Notes under the pieces: model-generated
Told to the model about the DNA's origin: nothing
Databases searched by the model: none
The model's input: the letters and a program-made list of their open reading frames with translations, nothing else
Made by a program: the position numbers and the translations under genes
Part shown: positions 9,756 to 18,617 of the stretch, one piece after another
Numbering within the stretch: position 1 is the stretch's first letter
Layout: each line of letters starts with the position of its first letter
DNA from: Oenococcus sp. UCMA 16435
GTDB lineage: Bacteria > Bacillota > Bacilli > Lactobacillales > Lactobacillaceae
DNA: 64,000 nucleotides
Assembly (NCBI GenBank): GCA_004010835.2
Contig: CP030868.2
Coordinates: 1,860,001-1,924,000, forward strand
Direction of reading: 5' to 3'

Positions 9756-11699
9756 ATCAATCCATTCTTGAATATCGAATAATCTTTTAATACGAAGGCT
9801 TGGCAGGCCATCTCGAGAAATTCCATGAAAGCTTTGTGGATAACGGATAAACTTGGTCTCATTGCCATTTTGTTTGAGAGCAGTGTAGAATTGCTCGGAT
9901 TGTTCAATTGGGCAACGCATATCCCATTCACCATGCTGTATTAAAAGCGGAGTTTTAACATTTTTGGCGTAGGCCAGCGGTGATCTTTTCCAATATTCCA
10001 CCAAGCCTTGGTCATCGTATAAGTCGAGACCTAATTCTGATTTATTAAAATACCAGCCAATATCGGAAGTACCCCACATTGAGATCCAGTTAATTACCGA
10101 ACGCTGAGTGATTGCAGCTTTGAATCGATTAGTATGGCCGACAGCCCAACTAGTCATAAAACCGCCATAAGAACCTCCGGCGATATATTGTCGTGTTCTA
10201 TCAAGTTCTGGAAAGTGGTCGAGAGCATAGTCCAAGCCTGAAAGTACGTCACTGTAATCTTTTTCTCCATAGTGGCCAATTACTGCTGTTTCAAATTCTT
10301 GGCCATAGGTTGTCGAACCACGAGGATTAACAAAAACAACAGCATATCCATGACTGGCGTGAACTTGAAATTCATGAAAGAAGCTTTCACCGTAAGCTGC
10401 ATGCGGGCCACCATGGACATACAAAAGAACCGGGACGTTTCTTGGATCTTTTGGATTAATAGCTTGCATATACCAGCCATCGTGGTTCCAACCGTCTTCG
10501 GTTTGAAAATTAAAATGTTCAACATGGGCATATTCATGTGCTGCTTCAAATTTAACATTTGGATTATAAAGTTCGAAACGGCCGTTATTTTTGAGATCTA
10601 ATTTAACTATTTCGTTGGCTTTGTTTTGTGCAGAGACAGAAAAAGCTATTTGCGCGTTGGGCAACAGGGAAAAATCATATATCTGATTCGTTTCATTGTA
10701 GACAATTCTAAATTGTGTTCCCGATCCGGTAAAAGCCTGCGAATGTCCGTGATAACCAGCTGTGAAGAAATAGTTTGCATTATCAAGCCAGGCGAGTACA
10801 CGACCAGAAGTCTGTTGCTCAAAATCTGCTGCTAGATGACAGTCAATATCGAAATTGGCATGGCGGGTAAGATTTGTCATTTTTTTATTTTCGATAGTGT
10901 AAAGGTATAATTCTTGTTTTGTATTGTTAACAAGGTGCTCATCATTGCCAACTAAAAGAATTTTTGTAATGTCCGGTGAAAATTTTGCATCGTAAAATTG
11001 ACCAGCTGTTTCCGATTCAGTAACAAAAGTTAACTTTTTATTTGCTAGATCATAGGCATAAATACCTTCGCCAAAATCTAAATCATTTTTCGGTTGATTT
11101 TTTTCCGAAAAAAGTAATTCCCGATTGTTGCTGGAAACATCCAAAAGACTGATCGGGTTGTCTTTTTCAAAAATCTGGTTGGCAGCTTGATTTTCAACAT
11201 CAAATTTAAACGTCCGATAAATGGCTTTTTCATCGAACCAGCCAACACCGTCTAAGCGATTAATCAAACGATTAATTTCTCTCGTTTTCGGGAATTCGCT
11301 GGTCTTGAATTTATTTTCGAGATCAGATTTTTTTGTTTGATAAAACAGAATAGACCCATCGTGACTGGCAAACAAATCGATTACATCGGTTTTTTCAAAA
11401 GTTAATTGTGTTGGAATTCCTCCGTGAAAGTTTATCGAAAATAATTGATTTTTTTTAGTTATTTCATCATGGGCTGTAAAATAAAGATTTTCCTGAACGA
11501 TTACCAAATTTGAATTAATTCCTTTGCCATTAGCCCAAGTCTGTATAACTCCTCTATCATCAACTGATTTAATTTCAGTCTGATAGCTGTTTCTTTTTTC
11601 ATCGACGGAATTCTCCACAAAAAAAATTTTTCCATCAGCATAAGCCAATTGCGAGGTAGATTTTAATTTAAATAGATCATTAGCTGTAATACCTGTCAT
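9744..11699 (-). CDS. S9 family prolyl oligopeptidase-like serine peptidase
   Basis: This is a cytoplasmic acyl-aminoacyl/dipeptidyl peptidase-like enzyme of family S9C. I start it at 11699 (MTGITANDLF), where GGGAGA sits 6 nt upstream; this gives 651 aa. The N-terminal half is a beta-propeller with repeated strand blocks. The C-terminal alpha/beta hydrolase has the nucleophile GGSYGGFMTSW near residue 510, the acid in QHGEWDMRCPIEQ and the histidine in PQSFHGISRDG. It probably trims peptides for amino acid supply; exact specificity is unknown. Confidence 0.9.
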   Translation of the reverse strand: MTGITANDLFKLKSTSQLAYADGKIFFVENSVDEKRNSYQTEIKSVDDRGVIQTWANGKGINSNLVIVQENLYFTAHDEITKKNQLFSINFHGGIPTQLTFEKTDVIDLFASHDGSILFYQTKKSDLENKFKTSEFPKTREINRLINRLDGVGWFDEKAIYRTFKFDVENQAANQIFEKDNPISLLDVSSNNRELLFSEKNQPKNDLDFGEGIYAYDLANKKLTFVTESETAGQFYDAKFSPDITKILLVGNDEHLVNNTKQELYLYTIENKKMTNLTRHANFDIDCHLAADFEQQTSGRVLAWLDNANYFFTAGYHGHSQAFTGSGTQFRIVYNETNQIYDFSLLPNAQIAFSVSAQNKANEIVKLDLKNNGRFELYNPNVKFEAAHEYAHVEHFNFQTEDGWNHDGWYMQAINPKDPRNVPVLLYVHGGPHAAYGESFFHEFQVHASHGYAVVFVNPRGSTTYGQEFETAVIGHYGEKDYSDVLSGLDYALDHFPELDRTRQYIAGGSYGGFMTSWAVGHTNRFKAAITQRSVINWISMWGTSDIGWYFNKSELGLDLYDDQGLVEYWKRSPLAYAKNVKTPLLIQHGEWDMRCPIEQSEQFYTALKQNGNETKFIRYPQSFHGISRDGLPSLRIKRLFDIQEWIDSHQ

Positions 11700-11786
11700 A
11701 TCTTCTCCCATTTTTCTTTTAATTCTAGCGTTTTCGTAATGCAATTGTTTATCTCAATCATTAAAATTAAGTTAGGAGGCGCTCGT

Positions 11787-12017
11787 ATGCAAGAAAAGAA
11801 AATGCGATGGAGAACCATTTTATTAATTGGTAACTGCCAGGCGTTAATTGACCATTTGAGAAATACCGTCAGAGAATATTACTTTGCAATTCTTTGGAGA
11901 CCCTTTAATGGACGAGCTAATCAATTAAGTTTGTTAAAAAATACGAACCAGGGATTATTCGGTTCGAAAGTTCTTTTTGAATCGTTGGATGCCTGGGTTT
12001 ATGAAAATAAAATTTGA
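11787..12017 (+). CDS. Unknown small basic protein
   Basis: The product is 76 aa, starting at an ATG with an excellent TTAGGAGG site 8 nt upstream. It contains KKMRWRTILLIGNCQALIDHLRNTVREYYFAILWRPFNGR and resembles nothing I know; no membrane helix is clear. Its stop lies inside the next frame (+1 relative), so the two could be a coupled pair or the two parts of a frameshifted gene. I lean to a coupled pair because each has a self-contained composition. Confidence 0.5.
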   Translation: MQEKKMRWRTILLIGNCQALIDHLRNTVREYYFAILWRPFNGRANQLSLLKNTNQGLFGSKVLFESLDAWVYENKI

Positions 12018-12465
12018 GCAATTGGAGCTGGATTTAGCGATGGATGAAGAAAAAATAATACAAAAAGAAAAGGATGCTGGGATACCGGTTGTTGGTATTT
12101 TAAAACGCAAAAGCAGAAAACCAGCGATTGAGGCCAAGAAAAAAATAGCTGATCAGACAAACAAAAAATCCTCTGAAAACAGCATAGTTGACGAAACTGA
12201 TCATTATCGCAATGGGCAAATTAAGTTTCAGGATTTTGGTGGGGTTCGAACGATTTATTTTATGGGTGGAAATATAAAAGCCCGTGGTCCTTTTGATGGC
12301 AAAAATATGCAGGGAGAATGGCAATTCTTTAAAAATACGACTCGTTTATGGCAAATTGGTCATTACAGAGATGGACTAAAGGACGGTAAATGGATGCGTT
12401 TTACCGATGAGGGCATTATTGAAAAAACCCAGAATTTTAAGGATGATGAGCTTCTTAAGGATTGA
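12001..12465 (+). CDS. MORN/YwqK-like repeat protein
   Basis: The 154-aa product (ATG 12001; in-frame alternatives TTG 11977, ATG 11989, ATG 12040) has a Lys-rich N-terminal half. The C-terminal half has MORN-like units: DHYRNGQIKFQDFGG, GGNIKARGPFDGKNMQGEWQFFKN and GHYRDGLKDGKWMRFTDEG. Such repeats occur in YwqK-type proteins of unclear, sometimes antitoxin-like, role. It overlaps the preceding small gene by 17 bp and lacks its own Shine-Dalgarno, which suggests translational coupling. About 75 bp without a terminator separate it from guaD. Confidence 0.6.
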   Translation: MKIKFEQLELDLAMDEEKIIQKEKDAGIPVVGILKRKSRKPAIEAKKKIADQTNKKSSENSIVDETDHYRNGQIKFQDFGGVRTIYFMGGNIKARGPFDGKNMQGEWQFFKNTTRLWQIGHYRDGLKDGKWMRFTDEGIIEKTQNFKDDELLKD

Positions 12466-12505
12466 TATTTGAATTATTTAAAAGGATTAGCTGTTGTCGT
12501 ACTGA

Positions 12506-12534
12506 TTAACGATTGTGAAAATCATTGTTAGAAT
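12506..12534 (+). promoter_or_regulatory. guaD promoter, leaderless configuration
   Basis: TTAACG (12506-12511), a 17-nt spacer and TAGAAT (12529-12534) place the transcription start at or next to the ATG at 12541. No Shine-Dalgarno lies upstream. Confidence 0.5.
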
Positions 12535-12540
12535 TGAATT

Positions 12541-13014
12541 ATGACTGATTCAGTGTATATGAAACTTGCGGTCGAACAAGCCGATGAAAATATTGTTTTA
12601 AAAGAAGGCGGTCCTTTTGGGGCTGTTATTGTTCGCGATCAGGAAATTATTTGCGCGGCTCACAATAGGGTTTTAGTTGATCTTGATCCAACCGCTCATG
12701 CGGAAATCATTGCAATTAGAAAGGCTTGCAAAGTTTTAGCTACTCGTGACTTGTCAAACTGTACCTTGTATACGAGCTGTTATCCTTGCCCGATGTGTCT
12801 ATCAGCGGTTATTTGGTCTAACATTAAAGAAGTTCGTTATGGTAATAGTCCAAAAGAAGCCGATAAAATTGGTTTTCGAGATAATTTTATTTATAAATTT
12901 ATTCAAGAGGGTTCTAAAGATCAGCACGTTTTAAAGATTAAACAAATCGATCACGATCAAAGCATTCAAACTTTTAAAAATTACGTGGAGGATTCCACGC
13001 ATGAAATTTATTAA
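12541..13014 (+). CDS. guaD: Guanine deaminase-type nucleoside deaminase
   Basis: The 157-aa enzyme belongs to the cytidine/deoxycytidylate deaminase superfamily. It has the zinc site HAE (in DPTAHAEIIAIRKACK) and PCPMC (in TSCYPCPMCLSAVIW), plus the GGPFGAVIV start and the GFRDNFIYKF region typical of Bacillus subtilis GuaD, which turns guanine into xanthine. The FRDNFIYKFI tail separates it from the tRNA deaminase TadA. Its start looks leaderless. It overlaps the next gene by 14 bp. Confidence 0.85.
   Translation: MTDSVYMKLAVEQADENIVLKEGGPFGAVIVRDQEIICAAHNRVLVDLDPTAHAEIIAIRKACKVLATRDLSNCTLYTSCYPCPMCLSAVIWSNIKEVRYGNSPKEADKIGFRDNFIYKFIQEGSKDQHVLKIKQIDHDQSIQTFKNYVEDSTHEIY
12984..12999 (+). 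promoter_or_regulatory. RBS-sequestering hairpin before the DUF4230-like gene
   Basis: CGTGGA (12984-12989) and TCCACG (12994-12999) form a perfect stem with a GGAT loop. The GGAGGA ribosome-binding site (12987-12992) is inside it, one nucleotide before the ATG at 13001. Ribosomes finishing guaD would open it, so translation of the second gene should depend on the first (inference). Confidence 0.6.
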
Positions 13015-13657
13015 AAATATTAAAGCGGTTGCCATTGCAATATTGTTTTTATTAATTGCTGTTGTCGCCGGATATTTTATCGGAAAATCGTATGGATCCT
13101 TTTTTTCTTCATCAACAAAGCGCAATTATGGTCCGACAGTTATTAAACGGATTAAAAGCTCGGATAAATTAGAGATTTTAACTGTTACGAATTATAAAAT
13201 TACAACAATTAGTCATCCTGATAAAGTTTTTGGCGTTACTATTAACGGTTTGATTTCAGGTTCTTCAATGAAAATTTTTGCTCCGAGCAAGACTAGTATC
13301 GACCTGAATTTAAGTTCGCTGGACACAAAAAAATCCAATCTAAACAGCAAAGGCACTTTAAAACTATTTTTTTCAAAGCCTTTAGAATATGACACGAAAT
13401 TAAATTTAAAAAAACTCGAAATTTTAAGTTCTAATGAAGGCATTGTCACTTCGATTATTAATAAATTCGGCGATCAAGCGAAGGTTCTGACGAAACAAAA
13501 TTCTGAGTATCAACGGATTGAAGATCGGATCAATCTTTCTGTTAAAAATGATGCAAAAGTTAAGTCACGAGCAGTTAAAAGTGCCGAGGTCGACCTCCGC
13601 AGTTTATTTAAGATTAATTTTGATAAGGTAAAACATGTCAAGATTGCTTTTGAATAA
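13001..13657 (+). CDS. Membrane-anchored DUF4230-like protein
   Basis: The 218-aa protein has one N-terminal membrane helix (about residues 9-30, AVAIAILFLLIAVVAGYFIG). An extracellular beta-rich domain follows with the pattern VIKRIKSSDKLEILTVTNYKITTI, which resembles the DUF4230 family. The family assignment is by pattern and is not secure; no function is known. Translation is probably coupled to guaD. Confidence 0.6.
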   Translation: MKFIKNIKAVAIAILFLLIAVVAGYFIGKSYGSFFSSSTKRNYGPTVIKRIKSSDKLEILTVTNYKITTISHPDKVFGVTINGLISGSSMKIFAPSKTSIDLNLSSLDTKKSNLNSKGTLKLFFSKPLEYDTKLNLKKLEILSSNEGIVTSIINKFGDQAKVLTKQNSEYQRIEDRINLSVKNDAKVKSRAVKSAEVDLRSLFKINFDKVKHVKIAFE

Positions 13658-13755
13658 TTTTCAAGGCTAATCTAATCAATTTGATCGCTATAAAAGTCAG
13701 GCAGACTTAATTTTTCTGTAACAGCTTTTGGTCAGGAAATCGAGAAAATAAATTT

Positions 13756-15402
13756 ATGAATTTTTTTGTTAATTCAAATATGCAGAAGAACAAATCTGGG
13801 ATTGAGCATGCTGAATTAAAAAGAGCCGCTCTGTTTCGCGATCATCAAGAGGCTTTTAAAATTGTTTTAAGAGACTGGTCGCAGACATTGCATAAGGATA
13901 TTAAAGATTCAGGATTAGTGGATGACGAAGTGATCAATATGTTTGATTATTTCCAAGGCACGGAAAAAGTAGCGGAAAAAAATGTTCGGGCAAAAGATAT
14001 TGATTTTGGGGTTGCAGTTGATTTATACGAAGATGATCCCAAAAATAATCGCGTGTTGGCATGGCAGATAATCAAGAAAAATGATGGCGAGAGTCAACGC
14101 CGTTTACTTGGCAGAATTAATTATTTTTCTTTTGCCAAGGACTATATTTCCAGTACGGAAATGTTTGATGCTTTTGGTAATTTATATGCGGTAAATTATT
14201 ACGATATTCGTGGTTTCATTTCTTTGACTCAATGGTATACGCCTGATAATAAAATTGGTACCGAGTCTTGGCAGACATTGGACAGACGTTCTGTACTGGA
14301 GTCTTTTAATAAGTTTGATGCCAAAGGAGAATATAAAAAATCCGGTTGGCGCTTATTGGATAAAAATGGCTCAATTTATACTTTTCAGACAATCGAAGAA
14401 TTGACAAAACATTTTTTTGATTCGATTAATTTTGACTATTCTAGTCAAGAAAAAGGGAATATTTTTATCCTTGACCGTACCCATCTCGGTGATTGGGCCC
14501 TGCGCGATTTAAAAGAACCGGCATATACAGTTATCCACCTACATAATTCTCAAGCCGGTAATGCCGAAGATGAAATGCATTCCATTTTGAATAATCACTA
14601 TGAATATTCGCTTTGGAATGCGAACGATTATGATGCGATTATTAGTGCAACCAGCAAGCAAAGCACCGATGTTGCCAAACGTTTTAAACCGCAAGCACAG
14701 CTTTTTACGATTCCGGTTGGCGTAATTCCATCAGAACATTTTAAAGAGAAACATGTGATGATGGCTGATCGTTTTACCCACAAAATTGTTGCGCTGGCAA
14801 GAATTGCTCCTGAAAAACGTCTTAATGATTTAGTTAAAGCGGTTGGAATCGCCAGAAAAGAAGTTCCTGATATAACATTGGATCTTTATGGTTATCGAGA
14901 TAATAGCGATAATTTTAAAGCCTATCAAGACATTAAAACTGCGGTTGGGGAGTATCAACTCGTTGGTGCCGTTAAGGTACACGGTTATACGACTAATGTT
15001 GCCAAGATTGAAAAAAAGGCACAAATTTTTGCTGTAACTTCAATTATGGAAGGTTTTAATTTAGCTATGATGGAAGCCTTAAGCGAAGGAGATGTCGGTT
15101 TAACCTATGATGTCAATTACGGTCCAAACGAATTAGTTGTCGATGGAGAAAATGGTTATATTGTTCCAAATGGTAATTATCAAGCACTAGCCGAAAAAAT
15201 TATTTTTCTTTTTAAACATCCGGATGAACTGCAAAAAAAGTCAGATCGAGCATATGAACTTTCTAAACGATATTCTGAAGCAAAAGTTTGGCAGGATTGG
15301 GAGGAATTGTTGAATGATGCCCAAGCTAAATGGCCTGACAAGATTTCTCATTATAAATCCCCACTGCTTTTTGGCTTAGCCGAAAATGGAGGAAAATTAT
15401 GA
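13756..15402 (+). CDS. GT4 glycosyltransferase, TagE/GtfA-like
   Basis: The 548-aa protein matches poly(glycerol-phosphate) alpha-glucosyltransferase (TagE/TarM) and adhesin glycosyltransferase (GtfA) proteins. It has an N-terminal beta-rich extension (VINMFDYFQGTEKV, YYDIRGFISLTQWYTPD) and then a GT-B fold with RIAPEKRLNDLVKAV and the E-x7-E motif in SIMEGFNLAMMEALSEGDVGLTYDVNYGPNELV. It would transfer glucose or GlcNAc to wall teichoic acid or a Ser-rich surface protein. It shares ATGA with the next gene, a related enzyme. Confidence 0.85.
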   Translation: MNFFVNSNMQKNKSGIEHAELKRAALFRDHQEAFKIVLRDWSQTLHKDIKDSGLVDDEVINMFDYFQGTEKVAEKNVRAKDIDFGVAVDLYEDDPKNNRVLAWQIIKKNDGESQRRLLGRINYFSFAKDYISSTEMFDAFGNLYAVNYYDIRGFISLTQWYTPDNKIGTESWQTLDRRSVLESFNKFDAKGEYKKSGWRLLDKNGSIYTFQTIEELTKHFFDSINFDYSSQEKGNIFILDRTHLGDWALRDLKEPAYTVIHLHNSQAGNAEDEMHSILNNHYEYSLWNANDYDAIISATSKQSTDVAKRFKPQAQLFTIPVGVIPSEHFKEKHVMMADRFTHKIVALARIAPEKRLNDLVKAVGIARKEVPDITLDLYGYRDNSDNFKAYQDIKTAVGEYQLVGAVKVHGYTTNVAKIEKKAQIFAVTSIMEGFNLAMMEALSEGDVGLTYDVNYGPNELVVDGENGYIVPNGNYQALAEKIIFLFKHPDELQKKSDRAYELSKRYSEAKVWQDWEELLNDAQAKWPDKISHYKSPLLFGLAENGGKL

Positions 15403-16919
15403 TTTTTTATTTCACTTCGGAAAATATTTTTAGTTTTAATTCCGGCACAGAATTTTCCCAAGCAAAAAGAACGAAACTTTTTAATCTGGAAAACCAATCG
15501 GCATTTTATGTTGCCCGCAATTACAATCCAAATTTTCATCAGGTTGCTTGGCAGATGGAACTTTCAGATGATCAGGTCATAAATATGTATGACTATTTTC
15601 AAGAGGCTACTAATGTTACTAGAAAAAAAATAAACGTACGTTTTGCATCCTTTATTTCTAAACGCGATTATCATCTTGATAGTGTTAATCCAAATTATTC
15701 CTTAATTAAATATCATGGCCAAACAAGTGCCAAAGTAAATATTGCACCGCTAACGGTTGGCTTGGTTGGCAATGTTGAATATTACGATTCTTTTGGCAAT
15801 ACGGAAGCAATTGATTATTGGGACTGGCGTGGTTTTAAATCTTCGACACAGTATTTTCACCCGAATGGTCAACCGGGAGCACAGAGATTTTTTAGTCCCG
15901 AAGGTAAGCTTGTAATGGAAATTGTCAGGATGAATATTAGCGGAAAGTTATTTCCAACGATGTATAAACTTTTCGATTATAAGGGAAAAGATTGGCGATT
16001 CGATTCTGAAAATGAATTATTTATTTTTTTCATGAATGAATTGATTTCTCAAAGACCAGGAATTATCATTAATGACCGACCGAGTATGATGGACGTGGTT
16101 GCCAGAATTAGTGGAGAGACCAAAAAATTTCAATATCTGCATGATGTTCATACGATTGACTCCGGAAATCCTATAAAAGGAGAGATTATGACCAGTTTAA
16201 AACCGCTCTTTACTACTTATTCATCTGCCTATAACGGCATAATTGTTGCTACAAGCGAACAGCGAAATGATTTGAAAAAACGTTATCCACGGATAAACAT
16301 TTACCAGGCCCCTGATACTTACATTGATCAAGAGCAACTGGAAAAGCCACAAAAAAGTTATTCTTTGCGCGTTTCTCATAAACTGCTTTATTTTGGTCGC
16401 TTGTCCGAGGAAAAACATCCTGAGCAGACGATTAGGGCTTTTAGCGTTATTAAGCAGACTGTGCCTGATGCAACGCTCGAATTTCGCGGTTATCCAAGCT
16501 CGTCTGCTTTTATGACTAGTTTAAAAAAACAAGTCGTGGATGCCGGCTTAAAAGAGTCAGTCACTTTTTGTAATTATGTAACCGGAGATCAGCGCAATCG
16601 TGTTCTTGACCAAGCCGAGCTTGTTATTCAAACTTCTACTGGAGAAGGTTTTAGTATGTCGGTTCTCGAAGCGATGAGCCATGGCCTTCCAGCGGTTGTC
16701 TATGATGCCAATTACGGGCCAAGAAGCTTTGTTCGAGATTCTTTTAATGGCTATCTTATTGAGAATGGTAATTTTGTTGGTTTGGCTGATAACGTTATTA
16801 AAATTTTTCAAAATAATTCTCTTTGGCAAAAATTATCTTTCGGTGCTTATCAAACTGCCAGAGCATTTGATGCCAAAAACGTTTGGAGTGTTTGGCAAAA
16901 AAGCGGTATTTTTGATTAA
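15399..16919 (+). CDS. GT4 glycosyltransferase, TagE/GtfB-like partner
   Basis: The 506-aa protein is a diverged paralogue of the preceding gene. It shares the VINMYDYFQEATNV and YWDWRGFKSSTQYFHPNG blocks of the N-terminal extension. The GT-B domain has YFGRLSEEKHPEQTIRAF and the E-x7-E motif in TGEGFSMSVLEAMSHGLPAVVYDANYGP. An ATGA overlap points to coupled expression. Paired enzymes of this class often act as a hetero-complex in which one subunit is catalytic; here both E-x7-E motifs are intact. Confidence 0.83.
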   Translation: MIFYFTSENIFSFNSGTEFSQAKRTKLFNLENQSAFYVARNYNPNFHQVAWQMELSDDQVINMYDYFQEATNVTRKKINVRFASFISKRDYHLDSVNPNYSLIKYHGQTSAKVNIAPLTVGLVGNVEYYDSFGNTEAIDYWDWRGFKSSTQYFHPNGQPGAQRFFSPEGKLVMEIVRMNISGKLFPTMYKLFDYKGKDWRFDSENELFIFFMNELISQRPGIIINDRPSMMDVVARISGETKKFQYLHDVHTIDSGNPIKGEIMTSLKPLFTTYSSAYNGIIVATSEQRNDLKKRYPRINIYQAPDTYIDQEQLEKPQKSYSLRVSHKLLYFGRLSEEKHPEQTIRAFSVIKQTVPDATLEFRGYPSSSAFMTSLKKQVVDAGLKESVTFCNYVTGDQRNRVLDQAELVIQTSTGEGFSMSVLEAMSHGLPAVVYDANYGPRSFVRDSFNGYLIENGNFVGLADNVIKIFQNNSLWQKLSFGAYQTARAFDAKNVWSVWQKSGIFD

Positions 16920-17047
16920 AAATTATGAAAATTTTACTTAGTTATTTGCTATTAAAAGTTTCATTATAAAATTGAATTTCAAAAAAAATTCAAAGTCAAG
17001 CTGTTTTTAATGTTTCTTTTTTCTTGATCACTTTTGAGCAAGCTGGT

Positions 17048-17076
17048 TTGATTAATGGGTGCGCTTCCACTAAAAT
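17048..17076 (+). promoter_or_regulatory. Promoter of the aldehyde dehydrogenase gene
   Basis: TTGATT (17048-17053), 17 nt, TAAAAT (17071-17076). The leader is about 50 nt and ends with GGTGAGGAG before the ATG. I see nothing else in the gap 16920-17047 apart from A/T tracts. Confidence 0.65.
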
Positions 17077-17130
17077 GAAGGTTATCTAAAGGTTATCGAT
17101 CAATTTTTTCAGATGGTGAGGAGAAATTAA

Positions 17131-18543
17131 ATGGCGTACCAAACAATTAATCCATATACGAATGAAACGATCAAAACATATGACTTTTCAACTCAAGCTG
17201 ATATTGAAAAAACTTTGTCATTAGGGCATGGGCTTTATAAAAAATGGCGTAACGGACCAGTTGACGAACGTGCAAAAGAATTACACAAAATCGCTGATTT
17301 GTTTAGAAAACACGAAGATGACTTGGCTAAAGCAGCCGTTAATGATATGGGCAAGTTAATCGGTGAAGCCAAAGGAGAGGTTGAACTTTGTGCACTGATT
17401 GCTGATTATTATGCAGAGCATGGTGCTGAGTTGCTACAGCCAACACCAATTAGGACACGTGCGACAGGCGTAGCACAAATTGAGAAGCATGCAACGGGTG
17501 TTATTCTTGCTGTTGAACCGTGGAACTTTCCATATTATCAAGCGATGCGTGTTTTTGCACCGAACTTTATCGTTGGCAATCCGATGGTATTGAAGGGACC
17601 ATCGAATACGCCTGGGTCTTCAGACGCCTTTGGCAAAATCGTTGCCGAGGCTGGAGCGCCAGCAGGCAGTTTCACAAATCTATTTATTAGTTATGACCAA
17701 GTCGGAACTATTGTTGCTGATCCACGTGTGCAGGGTATTGCCTTAACCGGATCTGAGCGTGGTGGCAAAGCCGTTGCTAGGGCAGCTGGCGAGAACCTTA
17801 AGAAAAACACAATGGAATTAGGTGGCATGGATGCTTTTGTTGTCTTAGACGATGCCGACATTGATCAGGTTGCCGATATCGCATGGCGGGCACGTTTGTA
17901 TAATGCTGGTCAGGTCTGCACTTCTTCCAAGCGCTTTATTGTTGCTGATAATCTGTATGACAAATTCTTAGTAACATTGAAGGAACATTTTGCTGCAGTT
18001 AAGCCTGGAGACCCAATGGATCCTGCAACTACTTTGGCACCAATGAATTCTAAGCGGGCTAAAGGCAAATTACAGGACCAGATTGATCGTGCTATCAAGG
18101 CTGGTGCAAAAGTCTATTACGGTAATGAAAAGATTGATCTGCCAGGTCAGTTCTTACAGCCAACGATTTTGACAGATATCAGTAAAGACAATCCGGCTTA
18201 TTCTGAAGAAATGTTTGGTCCGGTTGCACAAGTTTATAAAGTTTCTAGTGAACAAGAAGCAATTGATTTGGCTAACGATTCCGACTTTGGTCTAGGCGGT
18301 ATTCTCTTCTCTGGTGATGCCAAACGTGGTGCACGTGCTGCTTCCAAAATTGAGACAGGTGCTATGTTTGTCAACAACTTCATGACCTCCTTACCAGAAC
18401 AATCATTTGGTGGCGTGAAGAAATCCGGTTATGGTCGTGAATTGAGTCAACTTGGTCTGATGGCCTTTGTTAACGAGGAACTGGTCGTTACGGCGCAAAA
18501 GCCAGATCTCAGTCATCCAGCTGGTGGTTTGATTGCTCTTTAA
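17131..18543 (+). CDS. NAD(P)-dependent aldehyde dehydrogenase (succinate-semialdehyde dehydrogenase-like)
   Basis: The 470-aa protein is a member of the ALDH superfamily closest to GabD/Sad types. Key segments are GVILAVEPWNFPYYQ, the nucleotide-binding GSERGGKA, the general base in ELGGMDAFVVLDDAD, the catalytic Cys in NAGQVCTSSKRFIV and the EEMFGPVAQVY motif. It would oxidise a small aldehyde to an acid; the substrate is not readable, and the gabT partner is absent. It has its own promoter and terminator, and its codon use looks like that of a well expressed gene. Confidence 0.88.
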   Translation: MAYQTINPYTNETIKTYDFSTQADIEKTLSLGHGLYKKWRNGPVDERAKELHKIADLFRKHEDDLAKAAVNDMGKLIGEAKGEVELCALIADYYAEHGAELLQPTPIRTRATGVAQIEKHATGVILAVEPWNFPYYQAMRVFAPNFIVGNPMVLKGPSNTPGSSDAFGKIVAEAGAPAGSFTNLFISYDQVGTIVADPRVQGIALTGSERGGKAVARAAGENLKKNTMELGGMDAFVVLDDADIDQVADIAWRARLYNAGQVCTSSKRFIVADNLYDKFLVTLKEHFAAVKPGDPMDPATTLAPMNSKRAKGKLQDQIDRAIKAGAKVYYGNEKIDLPGQFLQPTILTDISKDNPAYSEEMFGPVAQVYKVSSEQEAIDLANDSDFGLGGILFSGDAKRGARAASKIETGAMFVNNFMTSLPEQSFGGVKKSGYGRELSQLGLMAFVNEELVVTAQKPDLSHPAGGLIAL

Positions 18544-18544
18544 C

Positions 18545-18611
18545 AAAAAAACGGATTAACCGTGGCTTTCACAAAATAACTTTTAAAGGCGGACGAGTAA
18601 TCCGTTTTTTT
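18545..18611. terminator. Terminator, probably bidirectional
   Basis: ACGGATTA (18551-18558) pairs with TAATCCGT (18598-18605), extended by flanking A and T runs, around a long loop of about 39 nt with small internal repeats. Poly-T follows on the plus strand and the A-run serves the minus strand, so it can end both the dehydrogenase and the MarR operon. Confidence 0.7.
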
Positions 18612-18617
18612 ATTGTC

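Noticed and set aside
11987-12020. Firm call of a frameshifted pseudogene at the 76-aa/MORN junction
   Set aside because: The two products have different compositions and the second has usable starts, so I report a coupled pair and leave the frameshift as an alternative.
16920-17047. Extra small gene between the glycosyltransferases and the aldehyde dehydrogenase
   Set aside because: Only short A/T-rich frames without ribosome-binding sites are present.
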